Shown one piece after another: positions 24,859-33,366 of a DNA stretch of 64,000 bases. The stretch's first letter is position 1. Each line of letters begins with the position of its first letter. Location: contig CAKRQV010000002.1 in assembly GCA_934394565.1 (NCBI GenBank), positions 1-64,000 on the forward strand. The letters run 5' to 3'. The notes under the pieces are model-generated. The model did not search any database and was not told the origin of the DNA. It saw only the letters and a list, made by a program, of their open reading frames with translations. Source of the stretch: an uncultured Lachnospiraceae bacterium. Its GTDB lineage: Bacteria > Bacillota > Clostridia > Lachnospirales > Lachnospiraceae. The position numbers and the translations under genes were made by a program.

Positions 24859-25857
24859 TTATTTGGCAGCCTGGCACTGTACGGATGTGATGGCAACAAC
24901 ACCAACGATATCCTCAGCGGAGCAACCTCTGGACAGGTCATTGACCGGAGCAGCGATACCCTGTGTGATAGGTCCGTAAGCTTCTGCCTTGGCCAGTCTC
25001 TGTGTCAGCTTGTAACCGATGTTACCTGCATCCAGGTTCGGGAAGATCAGGACATTTGCTTTACCTGCAACATCGCTGTTCGGAGCTTTGGAAGCACCTA
25101 CACTCGGAACGATGGCTGCATCCAGCTGGAACTCACCGTCAAGTTTGAGCTCCGGATTCTGCTCTTTTGCGATCTTGGTAGCCTCAACAACTTTGTCAAC
25201 CAGTGCATGTTTTGCACTGCCCTTTGTGGAATGGGACAGCATAGCAACAACCGGCTCTTTCTGTACCAGAGTCTGGAAAGAATCTGCGGAGGAAGCTGCG
25301 ATAGCTGCCAGCTCTTCCGGATTCGGATCCTGATTTAAGCCGCTGTCTGCGAATACGAATGTACCGTCAGCACCAAATTCGCAATCCGGCACTACCATCA
25401 GGAAGAATGCGGATACAAGCTTTGTGCCCGGTTTTGTTTTCAGGATCTGCAGACACGGTCTTAAAGTATCTGCTGTGGAGTGGCATGCACCGGATACCAT
25501 ACCGTCTGCATCACCCATTTTTACCATCATAACACCGTAGTACAGATACTGGTTTAAAAGGATCTCTCTTGCCTGCTCCGGTGTCATACCTTTTTTGCTT
25601 CTCAGTTCAACAAGCTTCTCAACGTAAGCGTCTGTTCTGTCAGATGTAGCCGGATCAACGATAATTGCACCAGTCAGATCCAGTCCCTCGCTGCCTTTTT
25701 TAACAGCCTCTTCGGAACCTACTAAAACGATCTTTGCGATACCCTCTTTCAGTACCTGTGCTGCTGCTTCATATGTTCTTCTGTCTTCTGTCTCCGGAAG
25801 AACGATTGTCTTAATGTCTGCTTTAGCTCTTGCTTTAATTGTGTCAATAAAACCCAT
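24859..25857 (-). CDS. pta: Phosphate acetyltransferase
   Basis: This 332-residue Pta converts acetyl-CoA and phosphate into acetyl phosphate, feeding AckA. It is the short form, without the N-terminal DRTGG regulatory domain. Typical segments are 'IVLPETEDRRTYEAAAQVLK', 'DADGMVSGACHSTADTLRP', 'VFADSGLNQDPNPEELAAIA', 'MLSHSTKGSAKHALVDKV' and the C-terminal 'NVLIFPNLDAGNIGYKLTQR'. AAAGGAG precedes the ATG. A promoter with TTGCGA and TATAAT lies upstream, so pta and ackA are probably co-transcribed. Confidence 0.98.
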   Translation of the reverse strand: MGFIDTIKARAKADIKTIVLPETEDRRTYEAAAQVLKEGIAKIVLVGSEEAVKKGSEGLDLTGAIIVDPATSDRTDAYVEKLVELRSKKGMTPEQAREILLNQYLYYGVMMVKMGDADGMVSGACHSTADTLRPCLQILKTKPGTKLVSAFFLMVVPDCEFGADGTFVFADSGLNQDPNPEELAAIAASSADSFQTLVQKEPVVAMLSHSTKGSAKHALVDKVVEATKIAKEQNPELKLDGEFQLDAAIVPSVGASKAPNSDVAGKANVLIFPNLDAGNIGYKLTQRLAKAEAYGPITQGIAAPVNDLSRGCSAEDIVGVVAITSVQCQAAK

Positions 25858-25928
25858 TGTTTATGACTCCTTTCGTATATAATCCGTCCATAGGGGCATA
25901 CGGTCAGCCCAAATGCCCGTATAGTAAA

Positions 25929-25957
25929 ATTATACCCCTATAAAATCACTTTCGCAA
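25929..25957 (-). promoter_or_regulatory. Promoter of pta-ackA
   Basis: On the minus strand, TTGCGA (25952-25957) and TATAAT (25929-25934) are 17 bp apart. The leader downstream contains a GGGCAT/ATGCCC hairpin (25894-25918) before the pta ribosome binding site. Confidence 0.65.
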
Positions 25958-25997
25958 GTCAAATGTACCGGAAAATTCACCACGTATCAGCTTGAAC

Positions 25998-26026
25998 TTG
26001 TGCATTTTTCCGTACAATGCTATGAT
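25998..26026 (+). promoter_or_regulatory. Promoter of tmcAL
   Basis: TTGTGC (25998-26003) and TATGAT (26021-26026) are 17 bp apart on the plus strand. The AGGAGG ribosome binding site and ATG at 26056 follow. Confidence 0.6.
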
Positions 26027-26055
26027 ACTTGTAATTACAGTTGCAGGAGGTCATC

Positions 26056-27246
26056 ATGAAAACTGCCGGTATCATTGCCGAATACAACCCATTTCACAAT
26101 GGACATGCTTATCATATAGAAGAAACCCGTAAGAAAACAGAAGCTGACTATATCATTGCCGTTATGAGTGGCTCCTTTGTCCAGCGGGGTACACCCGCCA
26201 TCTGTGACAAACATCTGCGCGCCGAAACGGCACTGCAAAACGGTGTCGATCTGGTGCTGGAGCTTCCCGTATCTTATGCGGTCGGAAGTGCCGAGATTTT
26301 TTCCCGTGGTGCCGTGGAAATTCTGGACAGGCTGGGGATTGTTGACACCTTAAGCTTTGGTGCCGAAACAGACGATATTGAAGAGCTGTCCGCCATCGCC
26401 GATTTCCTCCTGCAGGAATCCGAGGAATACAAAGCAGAACTGCAAAAGAATCTCGCCCAGGGACAGAATTTTGCCAAAGCCCGGGCGGCGGCCATTCCGA
26501 AAATTCATGCCGAAATCTTTTCTTCACCCAATGCGATCCTCGGCATCGAATATCTGAAAGCCTTAAAACGCCGCCACAGCCGGATCGAGCCATTCGTCAT
26601 CCAACGAAAGGGGGCTGGATATAACGATCATAAGCTTTTTACACCGATAAAAGAAACCGGTTTTTCCAGCGCCAGCAGTATCCGCCAGGAACTGTTTAAA
26701 ACGCAGGGCAGAGACAGTGCTCCGGTCTTTCTGTCCGAAGCCGTCCCCGCCGACATGCAGACTGCGCTTGCCGCCCTCTGTCAGGTAAACGCCCTGCTGT
26801 CCGAGGATGATTTTTCAGAACTGCTGCACTATAAAATACTGACGCAGGCAGAAGAAGAACTTTGCCTGTGTCCCAGTGTTTCCCCCGATCTGGCCAGGCG
26901 CATCAAACGCCACCAGTACCGTTTTAAAACTTTTTCCACATTTGCCGATCTGGTCAAATGTAAAAATTTCACCCACAGCCGCATCCGCCGTGCCCTGTGT
27001 GAGATTCTTCTGGATTTAAAAGAGCCGGAACCAATCCGTCATGTGCGTGTACTCGGATGCCGGAAAAATGCTCTACCGCTGCTGTCTGCAATTGCCGAAA
27101 ACGGAACGATTCCGCTTGTGACATCTCTTTCCAAAGAGGACTGTTTCTGGCAGAGTGACATCGTGTATGAAATGGTTCTTTCCCACAAGAAAAAGGCTCC
27201 GATGATGCCGGAACCCTCCAAAGGAATGAAGATCGTTGAACTGTGA
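26056..27246 (+). CDS. tmcAL: tRNA(Met) cytidine acetate ligase TmcAL
   Basis: TmcAL makes N4-acetylcytidine at the wobble base of elongator tRNA-Met, using acetate and ATP. The 396-residue protein begins 'MKTAGIIAEYNPFHNGHAYH', the HIGH-like nucleotidyltransferase signature. It has 'SGSFVQRGTPAICDKHLRAE' and a C-terminal region with 'KNFTHSRIRRALCEILLDL'. ATG 26056 lies six bases after AGGAGG; the frame also opens at TTG 26041, but the ribosome binding site favours the ATG. The use of acetate fits its place beside pta-ackA, although it is divergently transcribed. Confidence 0.93.
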   Translation: MKTAGIIAEYNPFHNGHAYHIEETRKKTEADYIIAVMSGSFVQRGTPAICDKHLRAETALQNGVDLVLELPVSYAVGSAEIFSRGAVEILDRLGIVDTLSFGAETDDIEELSAIADFLLQESEEYKAELQKNLAQGQNFAKARAAAIPKIHAEIFSSPNAILGIEYLKALKRRHSRIEPFVIQRKGAGYNDHKLFTPIKETGFSSASSIRQELFKTQGRDSAPVFLSEAVPADMQTALAALCQVNALLSEDDFSELLHYKILTQAEEELCLCPSVSPDLARRIKRHQYRFKTFSTFADLVKCKNFTHSRIRRALCEILLDLKEPEPIRHVRVLGCRKNALPLLSAIAENGTIPLVTSLSKEDCFWQSDIVYEMVLSHKKKAPMMPEPSKGMKIVEL

Positions 27247-27307
27247 TACCCCAAAAGGCCTCGTAGTGACCATACGATTTCATGCGTTTTTTAACACATG
27301 ATACGCA

Positions 27308-27345
27308 ATGACCGGAAGCTCTGCATTAACAGAACTTCCGGTCAT
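27308..27345 (+). terminator. Terminator-like hairpin after tmcAL
   Basis: ATGACCGGAAG (27308-27318) and CTTCCGGTCAT (27335-27345) form an 11-bp perfect stem with an inner TCTG/CAGA extension. The following U-tract is weak (ATCTTTATT). It separates convergent genes. Confidence 0.55.
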
Positions 27346-27412
27346 ATCTTTATTGCCGTGCATACGAAAAAAATCCCGTAAACCTTTTTTATGTATTTCT
27401 CAGCTTCAGTTT

Positions 27413-28879
27413 TTAATTATCCGACCGGGAGAACGCATTTTTCATCTTGCCGCTGGACGCAAACAGAATCTTTTGCAGCAGCCCTTGTGTCTCTTTCTTC
27501 GCCATATCCGCGAACTGCTGATTGCATTCTTCCAGATAAGCAGACACATCTTCCGGTTTCTGTTCTTTGTACGCCCGGTCAAACGTATGCAGCATCTCAT
27601 GCCCCAGCGACCGTACCTTCAGCTGGTACCGTTCGATATGAATACTGCAGGTATTGAAATGCGGATCAGCCAGTGCTGCGATCAGACGGTTGTTCCAGTA
27701 GAAATTGTCCGTTGTAACCTCTGCTGTCGTATTCGCCAGATACTCCGGTGTCGTATTGACATTGCCATAAAACGGCACCATCTCATTAAATGCATTCGAT
27801 CCGACAGCGATCCATTCAACGGCCCGGATTTCTTCCGGCATATACGGACGCAGCTGTGTGATGGCCACAAAGTTATTGCGGTTGATACCGATCGGACGGT
27901 ATTTACCCTGCAAACGCTTGTCGGCATGGCTGTCATACGGATCAAAATCCGTACCCTGATAATAGGAGGACAGTACATACTTGATATCCTCCGGTGTGAT
28001 CTTTCTCTCCGGCACCATGCACCATGGCAGGAAATCCGACTCCGGCGAAAAGTCCGCATCCGGCCCCTCCCAGATAAAGGTATTGGGATTTAACGTTTTC
28101 AGCATATACCAGGCTCTCGGCGTATTATAGACATGATCCGAATCGTCATGGCTGCCAAAGGCCCCGCGCACATCAAAGTCCGTATTTTCTGCCGGATCCA
28201 TACCATCCATGGACAGATCCAGATGGTAGTCCCGGATAAAATCGAGCAAATCCGCCGAACACATATGTGATTTTTTCTCGCCAAAAGCATCCACAAAATC
28301 AAAGCTGTCAATGCCCTGCTGGTTTGGCATCACCACATACGCATCGTCCGGCACACGTTTGGCAATCCAGTGATGGCCGCCGATGGATTCCAGCCACCAG
28401 ATCTCCTCCAGATCCTGAAAACCAATACCATTGATCTCATATGTACCATACTGCTCCAGCAGTGCACCCAGACGAAGGACACCCTCCCTCGCGCTCTTGA
28501 TATACGGCAGCACGATTGTCAGCATATCTTCCTCTCCGATGCCTCCCTTTACCAGCGGATCCGCACCAAGGACACGGGAATTGCTTGTCAGGGTTTCTGT
28601 CTCGCTCATTGCCACATTACATTCATTAAATCCGGCCTCTCCCCAGATACCTTCATCCGGCAGGGCATTCGGCATTGCCGTATAGCGCATCGGGTCATCC
28701 GGCAGATCAATTTCTACTTTTGAGATCACCGATACATAATGGCGGGGCTGTTTATCCGGTGTCACAACGATAAATTTCTTCGGATCAAAAGAACCTCCGC
28801 CGGAATCCTCGTTTCTCGCCATCATCGTGGAGCCATCGTAGGTCGCCTTTTTGCCGACCAGTATTGTTGTACAGGGCAT
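27413..28879 (-). CDS. C69-family dipeptidase
   Basis: This 488-residue enzyme belongs to the PepD/C69 family of N-terminal-nucleophile peptidases, which cleave dipeptides. The start ATG at 28879 places Cys at position 3 ('MPCTTILVGKKATYDGSTM'), the nucleophile that becomes N-terminal after processing; it has AAGGAAG eight bases ahead. Further family marks are 'ARNEDSGGGSFDPKKFIV', 'IWGEAGFNECNVAMSETET' and 'GIGEEDMLTIVLPYIKSARE'. A longer frame to 29167 runs through a terminator and part of a tRNA and is not coding. No signal peptide is seen. It may use imported peptides, like those handled by the Opp system in this window. Confidence 0.93.
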   Translation of the reverse strand: MPCTTILVGKKATYDGSTMMARNEDSGGGSFDPKKFIVVTPDKQPRHYVSVISKVEIDLPDDPMRYTAMPNALPDEGIWGEAGFNECNVAMSETETLTSNSRVLGADPLVKGGIGEEDMLTIVLPYIKSAREGVLRLGALLEQYGTYEINGIGFQDLEEIWWLESIGGHHWIAKRVPDDAYVVMPNQQGIDSFDFVDAFGEKKSHMCSADLLDFIRDYHLDLSMDGMDPAENTDFDVRGAFGSHDDSDHVYNTPRAWYMLKTLNPNTFIWEGPDADFSPESDFLPWCMVPERKITPEDIKYVLSSYYQGTDFDPYDSHADKRLQGKYRPIGINRNNFVAITQLRPYMPEEIRAVEWIAVGSNAFNEMVPFYGNVNTTPEYLANTTAEVTTDNFYWNNRLIAALADPHFNTCSIHIERYQLKVRSLGHEMLHTFDRAYKEQKPEDVSAYLEECNQQFADMAKKETQGLLQKILFASSGKMKNAFSRSDN

Positions 28880-28919
28880 AATATGTCTTCCTTTCTGCTG
28901 TTTCTCTATTGTATGCAAA

Positions 28920-28956
28920 GCAGCCGGGATGCGCACATCACGCATATCCCGGCTGC
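28920..28956 (-). promoter_or_regulatory. Stable hairpin in the leader of the C69 dipeptidase mRNA
   Basis: GCAGCCGGGAT and ATCCCGGCTGC form an 11-bp perfect stem extended by GCG/CGC with a small bulge. It begins about 12 bp downstream of the promoter -10 element, so it would be the 5' end of the transcript. It could protect the mRNA or have a regulatory role. Confidence 0.6.
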
Positions 28957-28967
28957 ACACTACACTC

Positions 28968-28996
28968 ATTATGCACTTTTTGTCAGAAAATGTAAA
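28968..28996 (-). promoter_or_regulatory. Promoter of the C69 dipeptidase gene
   Basis: On the minus strand, TTTACA (28991-28996) and CATAAT (28968-28973) are 17 bp apart. Confidence 0.6.
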
Positions 28997-29106
28997 TAGA
29001 CAGGTCACCTGCCACAGATCCCCCAGACCGCTGCAGGCGGTGATAACCCCCTCAATGCCGAACAGAATCAGATAAAAACCGACCAGATACGAAAACACCC
29101 AGAAGT

Positions 29107-29137
29107 AAAAAAAACCTCTTATCTTTCGATAAGAGGC
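29107..29137 (-). terminator. Terminator after tRNA-Leu
   Basis: CCTCTTATC and GATAAGAGG pair around a GAAA tetraloop, followed by eight T on the minus strand. Confidence 0.92.
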
Positions 29138-29142
29138 TTTCA

Positions 29143-29227
29143 TGCGGAAGATGGGACTTGAACCCACACGAGCGCAATGCTCACAAGATCCTTAGTCTTG
29201 CTCGTCTGCCAGTTCCGACACTTCCGC
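29143..29227 (-). tRNA. tRNA-Leu (anticodon AAG)
   Basis: The minus strand folds into a class II tRNA: acceptor GCGGAAG/CTTCCGC with discriminator A, a 5-bp anticodon stem CAAGA/TCTTG around the loop CTAAGGA, a long variable arm and the T loop TTCAAGT. The loop gives anticodon AAG, so it reads CUN leucine codons. The 3' CCA is not encoded. A consensus promoter and a strong terminator make it a single-gene unit. Confidence 0.93.
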
Positions 29228-29259
29228 ATATCTGATCGGTAACCCGAACGACAAGTAGT

Positions 29260-29288
29260 ACTATACCATCAGTCGCGGAAGTTGTCAA
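29260..29288 (-). promoter_or_regulatory. Consensus promoter of tRNA-Leu
   Basis: On the minus strand, TTGACA (29283-29288) and TATAGT (29260-29265) are 17 bp apart. This is the strongest sigma-A-type promoter seen in the window. Confidence 0.9.
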
Positions 29289-29338
29289 CATGTTTTTTGA
29301 ATTTTTTTATGTTTTCTTATTTTTTTAAATTTTTGTTT

Positions 29339-32300
29339 CTATTCAGACAATTCGTCATATTCCTGTGTGCCCATAAACTGGTACAACGTCTGATCCAGCA
29401 TCTGCAGATTGACTGGCTTGGACAGATGCGCATTCATGCCGCTGGCCAGCGACTGTTTCACATCTTCCGCAAAAGCATTGGCACTCATCGCTACGATTGG
29501 AACCGTCTGGCAATATGATCGTTGCATCTGTCGTATGATTTTTGCAGACTCCAGCCCATTCATTACCGGCATCATAATATCCATGAGGATCATATCATAA
29601 TAGCCATCTACGCATTCCTTCATCCGTTCTACAGCTTCCTGGCCATTCATGGCCTCCTCCACCTGGATCTGCCGTTCCTCCAAAAGTGTACGGATGATCT
29701 CCATATTCAGAGCATTATCCTCTACCACCAGAATCCTTCTGCCCGGAAAGCTGATCTGGACCGGCAGTTCTTTCTTTATGTTCTGTTCATGTGTGACAGG
29801 CTGCAGCTGTATCGTGAAGCTGAAGGTGCTGCCCTCTTGCGGTTCACTCTCCAGCTGAATCTCAGCATCCATCATATGTACCAGACGGCTGCTGATTGCC
29901 AGTCCCAGACCTGTTCCCTGCTTTCTGGCCTGTCGCGAATCATCGGCCTGCTCAAAGCTCTTAAAAATCAGTTGTTGTTTATCTTTTTCAATACCAATAC
30001 CATCGTCGGTCACTGCGAAATAAATACTCGAGATCTCCGGTGTCTGACAGGTTTCTACAACCTTTAGACACACATGTCCACCGATATGGGTATATTTAAT
30101 AGCATTGCTCAACAGATTGACCAGAATCTGGTGCAGTCGCAGTTCATCACAGACAAACCAGGTATGTATCAGCTCAATCTGCTGCGTATAATGAATCTGT
30201 TTTTCAGCTATTTTGGCTTCCAGAAGTGTCTCCAGTTCTCCCAGCAGCCCGCTAAGATCATGTTTTTCCATGACAAGACGCATTTTGCCGCTTTCAATCT
30301 TTGACATATCGAGAATATCGTTCAAAAGCCCCAGCAGATAATTGGAGGAGCTGCGGATCTTTTTCAGGCATTCCTCCCGCTGCTTTTCACTCTGTCCATC
30401 TTTTAATGCAATCTCTGTCATGCCGATAATTCCATTCATCGGTGTACGGATCTCATGGGACATACGGGCCAGGAAGTCTGATTTTGCCTGTGCCGATTCA
30501 TCATGGCGTTGCAAATTGATCCGGTTCTGTATCACAGAAGCCATCTCTGTAAACTGCTTGTGTTCTGTCTCTTCTGCAAGTACAGCTTCATCTATACCGC
30601 AAAACAGAATCGAACCGGAATACACTCCCTGATCCGTCATATGGAATAAAACACCTTGTGTTCCCTCAGCAAAAGCTCCCAGTGTCGGATCCTCCCACAG
30701 TGTTTCATCATAACCCAGTATTTCATGCATGTGCTTACTTTCCACATAGTTTTGATACTGCGATCCGGAACAGTGAAGAATGTCCACGCTGTTTTTTTCC
30801 GGATACCAGCTGTACAGCAGACTGTTTGCCAGAAATTCCCGGTTAAAGTGGGTAATGACCAGATTTTCAAGACTGTATTTTTCCCGTATCTTTACTGCCA
30901 GCATATCCAGTACAACAGCCAGTTCCCCGCCATGGTCAAACATATTGATAGCCAGCGAAGTCAGTCCCAGCTGACACATCTGTCCTGTAGAAATGACTTC
31001 ATCCAGCACAAGACTGCATCTTTCCTGTTTTTCTTCCTCTGTCAGATTTTCATATACCGCACTGAATTCACGACGGTGTCTGGCAGCCAGAAGTGCCGCT
31101 TTTATGTGGGAAAGTCCCTCATATGTCGAGAGCTGTCTGTCATAAGCAGCTACACCAAAACAAAGCGATAGTGCAAGATACCCCTTACGGACAAGTGTAG
31201 TAAACTGCCGCTGGATCTGTGAAGCCAGTTGTTGTGCACAGGGCACATCACAGGCCGGAATCCACAGAAGAAGCTGTGATGCCCCTGCGCGGATACCGAT
31301 CATCTTTGCAAATCCAGCCTGCTGACAGCTGTTTTTACAAAGCACCGCCAACTGTTCCAGCAGAATATCACCAAAAATCAAACCATACTGTTCATTAATA
31401 TAGGAATACTCCCGGATCTCCAGCAGTACCAGAGCTCCTCCATAATGTTTCCGTGTATCCGACCGAATCGCCTCCAGACCATATTTCAGTCGATAAAACT
31501 CTGTTACCGGATCGTAGAACTGCTTCTGCTGCTGTTCCCTTTCCAGAAGCTTTCTCTGCTGGATATCATGGACACAACCAACCAGCCGTGTCTGCTCACC
31601 CTTCTCATTCTGAAGCACCGTGCCATACAAATTGACCCAGCGATACTCCTCGCTGCGATCCACCCGCACACGAAATTCCAGATCAAGCTGATGCTCTGCA
31701 GCCCTGATTTCTCTGCAAACACGTTTTCTGTCTGATGGGTGTATCAGGCTGCCATCAATATACTCGGGATATATCCTGCAATCCCAAATGCCGTCATATG
31801 TATCACTGTTTACAATCTCCAGCACCTGTGCTGTATTATCCAGCGTAAAAAACATATCCTGCGAACTTTCGACAGCAATGCGGTACCGTTCCTTTTCTTC
31901 CAGCAACTGTTCCTGCGTTTTTTTCTGTGTATCTGTCAGATGTTCCACAACATCATGCAATTCATCGATCTCCTGAATACCGGATTTTTTAAAATCATGG
32001 ATTCCTGTCACACCGCCACGCACGCTCTCCATCAGATGATATATCGGATGTATGGTTTTTTTCACCAGAGCATAGACAGCCACCGCTGCCATCACCATGG
32101 CACAGCAGATGGCAATCAGCAAACGTACAAAGATTTCCTCTCCCAGACCATAGATTGATTTTTCGGTCACCAGGCCACAAAGCACCCAGGCTGTATCCGT
32201 ATACGGCACATTTGTACTATACAGATCAAGTGGTTCTACGACACCATAAATCGCCTGTTTTCCCTGTCTGGCATTTTCCACAAGGTACAGATCATCTTCT

Positions 32301-33256
32301 TCCTGTACCGCAAGAGATATCCTTGTCTTTTCTCTGGTTACGGTATCATATAAGACTCCTTTTCCGGCAATACTTTCGTATGTTCCATCCTCACCCTGTA
32401 TCATCAGGGCATATCCCGCATTCAGATCTGCGTCCAGATCTTTCACAGCAAAATAATCAGAAAGATAGCTGACAGCAATCTCTGTTCCCAGAACGCCGTA
32501 TACTGTATTATCATAGACAAGTGGCATGGAGTAGGTAATCATCCAGTGATTATCAGTATAACTTTCTTCCAGGACAAAAGGCTTCGACCAGTAACCAAGG
32601 TTGACCATAGCCGTATCCATATGATCCCCGGCCGCCTGCAAAGGTTTGTAAAAGAAATCATCTGCACTGCGTACACTCTCTCCGGCGAAGGAAAAATCCG
32701 TTGACCACGGCGTATCCAGCGGAATATTGTTGCCCTGGGACAGCTGTTTGTCGCCCCGCTCCAACAGCAGATCCGTATTATTCGCCGTACGGGACTGGGA
32801 ATCCGAATCCCTCACAAAGAAACCATGGTATTTACCCGCTTCTTTTGGCGAAGAGGTATTGGAAAGCACCAGAAAAAGACCAGAGGTCTGATCTCTCTGT
32901 AACGCATCTATCATTTCCGGGAAAACGTCAGAAAGATATGCATTCTGCAACTCATCCGATTCCAGAAACGACTGTATATCCGTCTGCTGTTCTTCCAGAA
33001 ACGACGACAGTTTCTGCAAAAGCCAGCCTTCTTCTTTGTATACAGAACCCCAATGTTCCACCATTTCGGTTTCCAGAAGAACCTGTCTGTTCTGCACGGT
33101 ATGTCGGTCCATACGGATCGCATTTTCTTCCAGCTTTTTCTGTAATCCTGTAGAAAAAAGTGTCAGAAACGTCACACTGCCCTGTAGCAATACGATGATC
33201 AGAATCGGTAAAAGAAATATCCTGAGCAATGTTTTTTTCTTTTTCTTTTTCTTCAT
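29339..33256 (-). CDS. Hybrid sensor histidine kinase with CACHE, PAS and degenerate GGDEF domains
   Basis: This 1305-residue sensor has a helix near residues 10-32, a large extracytoplasmic double-CACHE-like region to about 370, a second helix near 372-395 and a HAMP-like linker. A PAS domain lies at about 455-575 ('AVESSQDMFFTLDNTAQVLE'). A GGDEF-like domain (about 590-750) has lost the signature: 'IRAGASQLLLW' stands in its place near residue 652, so it should not make cyclic di-GMP. Then come HisKA (His near 932, 'SDFLARMSHEIRTPMNGIIG'), HATPase ('NLLSNAIKYT', 'GTGLGLAISS') and a receiver with phospho-Asp near 1222 ('MILMDIMMPVMNGLESA'). It follows aroK and capA. Output partners are not adjacent. 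Confidence 0.92.
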   Translation of the reverse strand: MKKKKKKKTLLRIFLLPILIIVLLQGSVTFLTLFSTGLQKKLEENAIRMDRHTVQNRQVLLETEMVEHWGSVYKEEGWLLQKLSSFLEEQQTDIQSFLESDELQNAYLSDVFPEMIDALQRDQTSGLFLVLSNTSSPKEAGKYHGFFVRDSDSQSRTANNTDLLLERGDKQLSQGNNIPLDTPWSTDFSFAGESVRSADDFFYKPLQAAGDHMDTAMVNLGYWSKPFVLEESYTDNHWMITYSMPLVYDNTVYGVLGTEIAVSYLSDYFAVKDLDADLNAGYALMIQGEDGTYESIAGKGVLYDTVTREKTRISLAVQEEDDLYLVENARQGKQAIYGVVEPLDLYSTNVPYTDTAWVLCGLVTEKSIYGLGEEIFVRLLIAICCAMVMAAVAVYALVKKTIHPIYHLMESVRGGVTGIHDFKKSGIQEIDELHDVVEHLTDTQKKTQEQLLEEKERYRIAVESSQDMFFTLDNTAQVLEIVNSDTYDGIWDCRIYPEYIDGSLIHPSDRKRVCREIRAAEHQLDLEFRVRVDRSEEYRWVNLYGTVLQNEKGEQTRLVGCVHDIQQRKLLEREQQQKQFYDPVTEFYRLKYGLEAIRSDTRKHYGGALVLLEIREYSYINEQYGLIFGDILLEQLAVLCKNSCQQAGFAKMIGIRAGASQLLLWIPACDVPCAQQLASQIQRQFTTLVRKGYLALSLCFGVAAYDRQLSTYEGLSHIKAALLAARHRREFSAVYENLTEEEKQERCSLVLDEVISTGQMCQLGLTSLAINMFDHGGELAVVLDMLAVKIREKYSLENLVITHFNREFLANSLLYSWYPEKNSVDILHCSGSQYQNYVESKHMHEILGYDETLWEDPTLGAFAEGTQGVLFHMTDQGVYSGSILFCGIDEAVLAEETEHKQFTEMASVIQNRINLQRHDESAQAKSDFLARMSHEIRTPMNGIIGMTEIALKDGQSEKQREECLKKIRSSSNYLLGLLNDILDMSKIESGKMRLVMEKHDLSGLLGELETLLEAKIAEKQIHYTQQIELIHTWFVCDELRLHQILVNLLSNAIKYTHIGGHVCLKVVETCQTPEISSIYFAVTDDGIGIEKDKQQLIFKSFEQADDSRQARKQGTGLGLAISSRLVHMMDAEIQLESEPQEGSTFSFTIQLQPVTHEQNIKKELPVQISFPGRRILVVEDNALNMEIIRTLLEERQIQVEEAMNGQEAVERMKECVDGYYDMILMDIMMPVMNGLESAKIIRQMQRSYCQTVPIVAMSANAFAEDVKQSLASGMNAHLSKPVNLQMLDQTLYQFMGTQEYDELSE

Positions 33257-33366
33257 CCGTTCCCCCTGTTACTCCTGGCTTAACTTTGTTGCTGTTTCCA
33301 GAGCTTCACAAAATTGTGCGACCACTGTTCAAAAGTCTCGTCAGCAAGATATGGTGCCAGTGTCTC

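Noticed and set aside
27308..28093. A 261-codon plus-strand open frame after tmcAL
   Set aside because: It starts in the hairpin and lies opposite the C69 dipeptidase. It has no protein motif and no ribosome binding site.
28880..29167. N-terminal extension of the C69 dipeptidase with membrane-like residues
   Set aside because: The frame crosses a promoter, a leader hairpin, a terminator and the end of a tRNA. The Cys nucleophile also needs to be near the real N-terminus.
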